From Ceratotherium simum simum (lineage: Eukaryota; Chordata; Mammalia; Perissodactyla; Rhinocerotidae), in assembly GCF_000283155.1 (NCBI RefSeq), contig NW_004454240.1, positions 2,713,790-2,777,789 of the forward strand: 64,000 bases of DNA. Reading direction: 5' to 3'. The position numbers were made by a program, and so were the translations under genes. The notes beneath the pieces are model-generated. The model saw only the letters and a program-made list of their open reading frames with translations, was not told where the DNA came from and did no database searches. Below, piece by piece: positions 59,481 through 64,000 of the stretch (the stretch's first letter is position 1; each line of letters begins with the position of its first letter).

Positions 59481-60349
59481 TTTGATTTCTAATTTAATTC
59501 CATTTTGGTGAGAATACATACTTTCTATAAATTGAATCTTTTTAATTTTTTAAGGTTTCTTTTATTGCCTTGAATATGGTCTATCTTGGTGAGTGTTCCA
59601 TGTAAACTTGAAAAGAATAAGTATTGTTCTGTCATTGGCTGGAATGTTCCATAAATGTGAATTAGGTCGAGTTGGTTTATAGCATTTAAATCTTCTATAT
59701 CTTTACTGATTTTCTACTTGTCCAAATGTTGAGAGGGGGGTATTGAAATCTCCAATCAAAATCATGGATTTTTAAAACTTTTCCTTGCAGTTCTATCAGT
59801 TTTTCCTTCATGTATTTTGGAGCTCTTTTATTAAATACATATATGTTTAGGAATGTTATTCCTTCCTTATGAATCAAACCCTTTATCATTATGAAATGAC
59901 CTTCTTTATTCCTAGTAATATCTTTTGCTCTGAAATCTGTTTTATCTGATATTAATAGCAACAGCAGATTCCTTTTGACTAGAGTTACCATGGTATATTT
60001 TTTCCATTCTTTTTCGGGTAACCTATTTGTATCTTTATATTTAAAGTGTGTTTCTTATAGGCAGCAAATATAGTTGGGTATTGCTTTTTTATCCAATTTG
60101 ATAATCTCCACCTTTTCACTGAAGTGTTGATGTCATTTTCATTTAATGTAATTTTATATATGCTTAGATTTAAGTGTATCATTTACTATTTGTTTTCTAT
60201 TTGTTCCATTTGATTTTTGTTTCCTCTTTCCTCTTTTTTTTGCCTTCTTTTGAATTATTTAAATAATTTTCATGATTCCATTTTGCCTTTTTTAGATTAT
60301 TGGCTATAACTCTTTGTTTTGTTATTTTAATGGTGGCTTATTCTTCAGA

Positions 60350-60725
60350 CATTATACATATAATGAATACTACAAACAACTTTATGCCCATAAATTTGAC
60401 ACCTTCGATGAAGTGGACCAATTCCTGGACGGATACAAATTATCAAAACTCAGTCAAAAAGAAATAGATAACCTGAATAGTCTAATATCTCTTAAGGAAA
60501 CTGAGTTAGTAGTTAAAAATCTTCCAGGCCTAGGTGGTTTTACTCACAAATTCTACTAAACATTTAAGAAAGAAATAACATTGATCATACACAATCTCTT
60601 CCAAAAAATAAAAGAGGAGGGAGAATTTCCCAACTCATAATATGAGCCCAGTGTTACCCTAATACCAAAGCCAAACAAAGACACATAGAAAGAAAACTAC
60701 AGACCAATATTCCTCATGAACATAA
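60350..60725 (+). mobile_element. L1 ORF2 reverse-transcriptase N-side fragment
   Basis: actacaaacaactttatgcc, aagtggaccaattcctgga, gaaagaaaactacagaccaa follow the start of the ORF2 RT region in plus orientation. An 81-codon ORF survives but is a relic. Confidence 0.7.
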
Positions 60726-61720
60726 AATGAGACCAGTCTGCATGGTTGTTTGTTTTTCTAAATTCAGTTATGCAGGTGCATAATAGGCGGAGAGTTGGAT
60801 TTAACCAATATTGAGGTTTAGCCATTTGAATAAGAAGTGAGAGAGGGGCAGAGGAACTGAGAGCACATGTAGAAGCATTAATATAATGATTGACCATAGA
60901 ATTTATGCTGGGTCGGGAGAGAAACCAGGACATGAAGGAGAGTGAGAGTAGTAGATTCAATGAGTGGGGCTGAAACATTATTAGAGTGGGGGAATGATAA
61001 GGAAAGAGTTAGAAAAAAGGAGGTGGTAGTTGAAGAGTGGGATGCTTGAAATTGAGAGAAGACAGGAATAGTAGCTTTTAGTAATATTAAGGTTGATGGT
61101 ATAGCCATGTGGGTTAGTGGATAAAGTAGAGTGGAAGACAAGATAATTAGAGGAGAAGAGGTCAAGGAACTGAGAGGCCAGACTATTAAAAAGATCATGT
61201 ATGTGGATACTGATATAACCAAGAATTATTACAGGAATAGTGTTAGAGGGAGTGACTGTGAACCAGATGCTAAAATCTTCAAGAAGTAAGTGTGAGTGAT
61301 CCAAGGGTCAGTGGCTGATTGCCCCGAGGACAGAGAGTGGGTGATATAATCTGTTGACATGAGATTCAGAGCTGGGGGTTGTTATTGAGGAGGGAGGAGA
61401 ATGTCCTGGAAGTGAAAACGAAGAGGACACCCCCTCCACTTCCAGGTCTTGTGGTGATAGAGGAGTGGGAGGGAAAACAGTGTCATTTAAGAGGATTTCA
61501 GGGAGAGTAAAGACCTTAGAGAAGAGTTTTATTTCAGTTAAGCAAGAAGATGAAGATAATATATAAAGAAGCAGTTGTAGATATAGGGGAATTTGGTGAT
61601 GATTGTCTACAAATTCCAGAGAACATAGTAGAAGTATTTCATAAATTGGGGAAAGGTAAGAGATAGAGTCATAAAAGGGATAGACATAGCTGTCTGAGTA
61701 CACTCAAACTGAAGAATGAC
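60726..61720. other. Purine-rich tract, probably an unassigned ancient repeat
   Basis: The plus strand is strongly A/G-biased for about 1 kb (the source of four minus-strand ORFs of 93-131 codons rich in Ser/Leu/Pro). The style resembles old LINE 3' sequence, but I could not match it to a family. No coding evidence. Confidence 0.35.
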
Positions 61721-61739
61721 TTGGGAGTCTTAGGGTGAC

Positions 61740-62235
61740 TGACATCAGAAAGCAGAATCAGTAGGATGTATGTATGTGTGTGTCTGTGTGGAGAGAGAGA
61801 TTTATTACAAGGAATTGACTCACATAATTGTGAAGTTATGTGTGGACTGGCTAAAAAGATCCAAAATCCATAGGGCAGGCAGTCAGGAAAGGAAAATTAC
61901 AGGCAGATTAGAACCCATAGCACAGGCTGAAACTGTTGTCTTCAGGTAGTCAGGAAGAGAAGATCATGAGCATGATAGAACTTTATGGTCATATCAGCCA
62001 AAGCTGTGATCCACAGGTGGAAATTGTTCTCTATCCCAGGGAAATATCAGCTCTGCTTTTACCACCTTCCAATGGACTTAGCTAGGTCGACCCAGATAAC
62101 CTAGGAAAAAAATCCCTTACTTAAAGTCAACTGATTAGGGGCTTTAGTTTCACCTGCAAAATATCTTCACAGCAACACCTAGATTAGTGTTTGACTGAAT
62201 AACTAGGGACTGTAGCCTAGCCAAGTTGACACATC
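61740..62235. repeat. Unassigned mammalian interspersed repeat
   Basis: Starts with a TG/GA simple tract (61767-61800), followed by tttattacaaggaattgactc, and ends gcctagccaagttgacacatc. This order is familiar from placental interspersed repeats, but I cannot name the family with confidence. Confidence 0.45.
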
Positions 62236-62250
62236 AAAAAAGTCATCACA

Positions 62251-62442
62251 GGGGCCAGCCCCTTGGCATAGTGGTTAAGTTCAGTGTGCTCCACTTTTGC
62301 AGCCGAGGTTCACGGCTTGGGATCCCAGGTGTAGACCTACATCACTCATCAGCCATGCTGTGGCTGCAACCCACATACAAAATAGAGGAAGATTGGCACA
62401 GATGTTAGCTCAGGGCGAATCTTCTTTAGCCAAAAAAAGAAA
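62251..62442 (+). mobile_element. ERE SINE, short variant
   Basis: Starts ggggccagccccttggc, has cccacatacaaaatagagg and a single ttagctcag unit and an A tail. Perfect 15-bp TSD aaaaaagtcatcaca at 62236-62250 and 62443-62457. Confidence 0.92.
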
Positions 62443-62457
62443 AAAAAAGTCATCACA

Positions 62458-62822
62458 ATATTAATTCTTCCAATCTATGAACATGGGATATCTTTCCATT
62501 TTTTTCTGTCTTGTTTAATTTCTTTCATCAATATCATATAGTTTTCAGCATACAGATTTTTCACCTCTTTGGTTAAATTTATGCATCAGTATTTTATTCT
62601 TTTTGATGCTATTGGAAATGAGATTTTTTTCACAATTCTTTATTAGTGTATAGAAATGCAACTGATTTTTGTATGTTGATTTTGTATCCTGTAACTTTAT
62701 TGAATTTGTTTGTTGGTTCTAACAGTTTTCTGGTGAAGTCTTTAGGGTTTTCTAGATAGAAGATCATGTCATCTGCAAACATAGACAAGTTAACTTCTCC
62801 CTAACTGATTTGGATGCCTTCA
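62458..62822 (-). mobile_element. Inverted 5' segment of an L1
   Basis: Reverse-complement ORF2 text (cttccaatctatgaacatgg, atcctgtaactttattgaat, gatcatgtcatctgcaaac). It meets plus-strand L1 sequence head to head at 62822 and represents the part of ORF2 just upstream of that sequence. Confidence 0.8.
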
Positions 62823-64000
62823 GATTCAATGCAATCCCTATCAAAATTCCAATTGCATTTTGCACAGAAATAGAAAAAACAACTCAAAAATTTGGTTGAA
62901 ACCACAAAAGACCATGGATAGCCAAAGCAATCTTGAAAAAGAATGAGGAAGGCATCACACTTCTGATTTCAAACTATACTACAAAGCTACAGTAATCAAA
63001 ACAGCATTTGGCATAAAAACAGACACATAGACCAAATGGAACAGAATTGCAAGCCCAAAAAGAAACCTACACATATATTGTCATCTACACTTTGACAAGG
63101 TTCCAAGAGTGCACAATGGAGAAAGGATATCTCTTCAATAAATAGTGTTGAGAAAACTGAATACCCATATGCAAAAGAACAAAATTGGACTTTTATCTTA
63201 TACAAAAATTAACTCAAAATGGATTAAAGACTTAAATGAAAGACCTGAAACCATAAAACTCCTAGAAGAAAATATAGGGAAAAAGCTCCTCTATGTGGGT
63301 CTTGACAATGACACCAAAAGCACAGGCAAAAAAAAAAAGCAAAAATAAGCAAGTGGGACTACATCAAACTAAAAAGCTTCTGCACAGCAAGAGAAACAAA
63401 ATTAAAAGGCAATCTACAGAATAAGAGAAAATATTTGCAAACCATATATCTGATAAAGGGTTAATATCCAAAATATATAAGGAACTCCTATAACTCAATA
63501 GCAAAAAATTTCCACCTAATTAAAAATGGGCAAAGGACTAGAATAGATATTTTTCTGAAGAAGACATACAAATGGCTAAAATACATATGAAAAGGTGCTC
63601 AACATCACTAATCATCAGGAAAATGCAAATCAAAACCACAATGAGATACCACTTCACACCTGTTAGGATGGCTATTATCAAAAGACAAGACATAACGAGT
63701 GTTGGTGAGGATGTGGAGAAAAGGGGACCTTTATAAACTGTTGGTGGGAACGCAAACTGGTACAGTCATTATGGAAAACAGTGTGGAGGTTCCTCAAGAA
63801 ATTAAAAATAGAACTACCATATGATGCAGCAATCCCTCTCCTGGGTATATATCCAAAGGAAATAAAATCACTCTCTTGACGAGAAATTTGCACTCCTATG
63901 TCCATTGCAGCATTATTCACAAAAGCCAAGACATGGAAACAACATCATGTCTGTCAATAGATGAATGAATAAAGGAAAAAATGTTATATATATATATATA
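62823..64000 (+). mobile_element. L1 ORF2 C-terminal part, runs off the window
   Basis: gattcaatgcaatccctatc, gtactacaaagctacagtaa-like, ttcaataaatagtgttgag, gcagcattattcacaaaag. Degenerate frames. The final bases form a TA microsatellite. The 3' end lies beyond 64000. Confidence 0.82.

Larger units (their letters stand above)
54266..60340 (-). mobile_element. Long L1, minus strand, multiply interrupted
   Basis: Starts at its 3' end (cagctttgttgagatataat) and continues right through ORF2 (ctttgcccattttttctt, gattgggattgcatttgta, accatctctgcatttctgg) to the endonuclease-side region near 60340. Contains two EREs, one plus-strand L1 and one small L1. No long ORF. The longest fossil L1 in the window. 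Confidence 0.78.

Noticed and set aside
60878..61703. Series of 107-131 codon minus-strand ORFs, hydrophobic and Ser-rich
   Set aside because: They mirror the purine bias of the opposite strand; no signal peptide, domain or splice-site organisation is evident.
1..64000. CRISPR arrays, phage, plasmid or defence-type gene clusters
   Set aside because: Searched for and not seen. All regularly recurring sequence is explained by SINEs, LINEs, LTRs and microsatellites of a mammalian genome.

Overview
This window is mammalian nuclear DNA, most likely from a perissodactyl (horse/ass/zebra or a relative). The diagnostic signal is a set of sixteen tRNA-derived SINEs of the equine repetitive element (ERE) type. 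They begin with GGGGCCGGCCC, carry pol III A/B-box-like heads, and several are flanked by perfect 12-16 bp target-site duplications (TSDs). The rest of the interspersed landscape (L1, L2, MIR, MER-type DNA transposons, ERV1-like LTRs) is general placental mammal. There are no bacterial-type operons, CRISPR arrays or intact viral genes.

Only one protein-coding segment can be supported: the first coding exon of EDA (ectodysplasin A) on the minus strand at 31931-32326, inside a CpG island. The exon is exactly 132 codons, starts in a strong Kozak context and ends at a GTGAGT splice donor. Because EDA is X-linked in placental mammals, the window is almost certainly X-chromosomal. Positions 1-31930 are the 5' part of the large EDA intron 1, and everything to the right of the CpG island is 5' flanking, probably intergenic, DNA.

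Layout: 1-4580 is old L2/MIR with a palindromic MITE and a tandem LTR pair broken by a 100-N gap. 4581-7030 is an L1 with four EREs. 7060-14900 is mainly L2/MIR, interrupted by an L1 that carries a probable 3' transduction. 14998-27115 is a stack of nested L1s. 27116-36523 is L1-free and holds the EDA promoter and exon. 36524-50900 is L2/MIR with two LTR copies, an L1 containing an 892-N assembly gap, a MER2-like MITE and scattered EREs. 50920-60725 is a second L1 stack with younger L1 insertions. The window ends in an L1 with an inverted 5' part.

By hand estimate about 40-45% of the window lies within L1 or L1-interrupting insertions, as expected for X. I found no previously undescribed gene system. 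The points worth a second look concern retrotransposon insertion structure, two assembly gaps, and the EDA exon 1 sequence. Repeat family names are assigned from memory of consensus sequences; subfamily labels are provisional and edges are usually good to about 10-30 bp.
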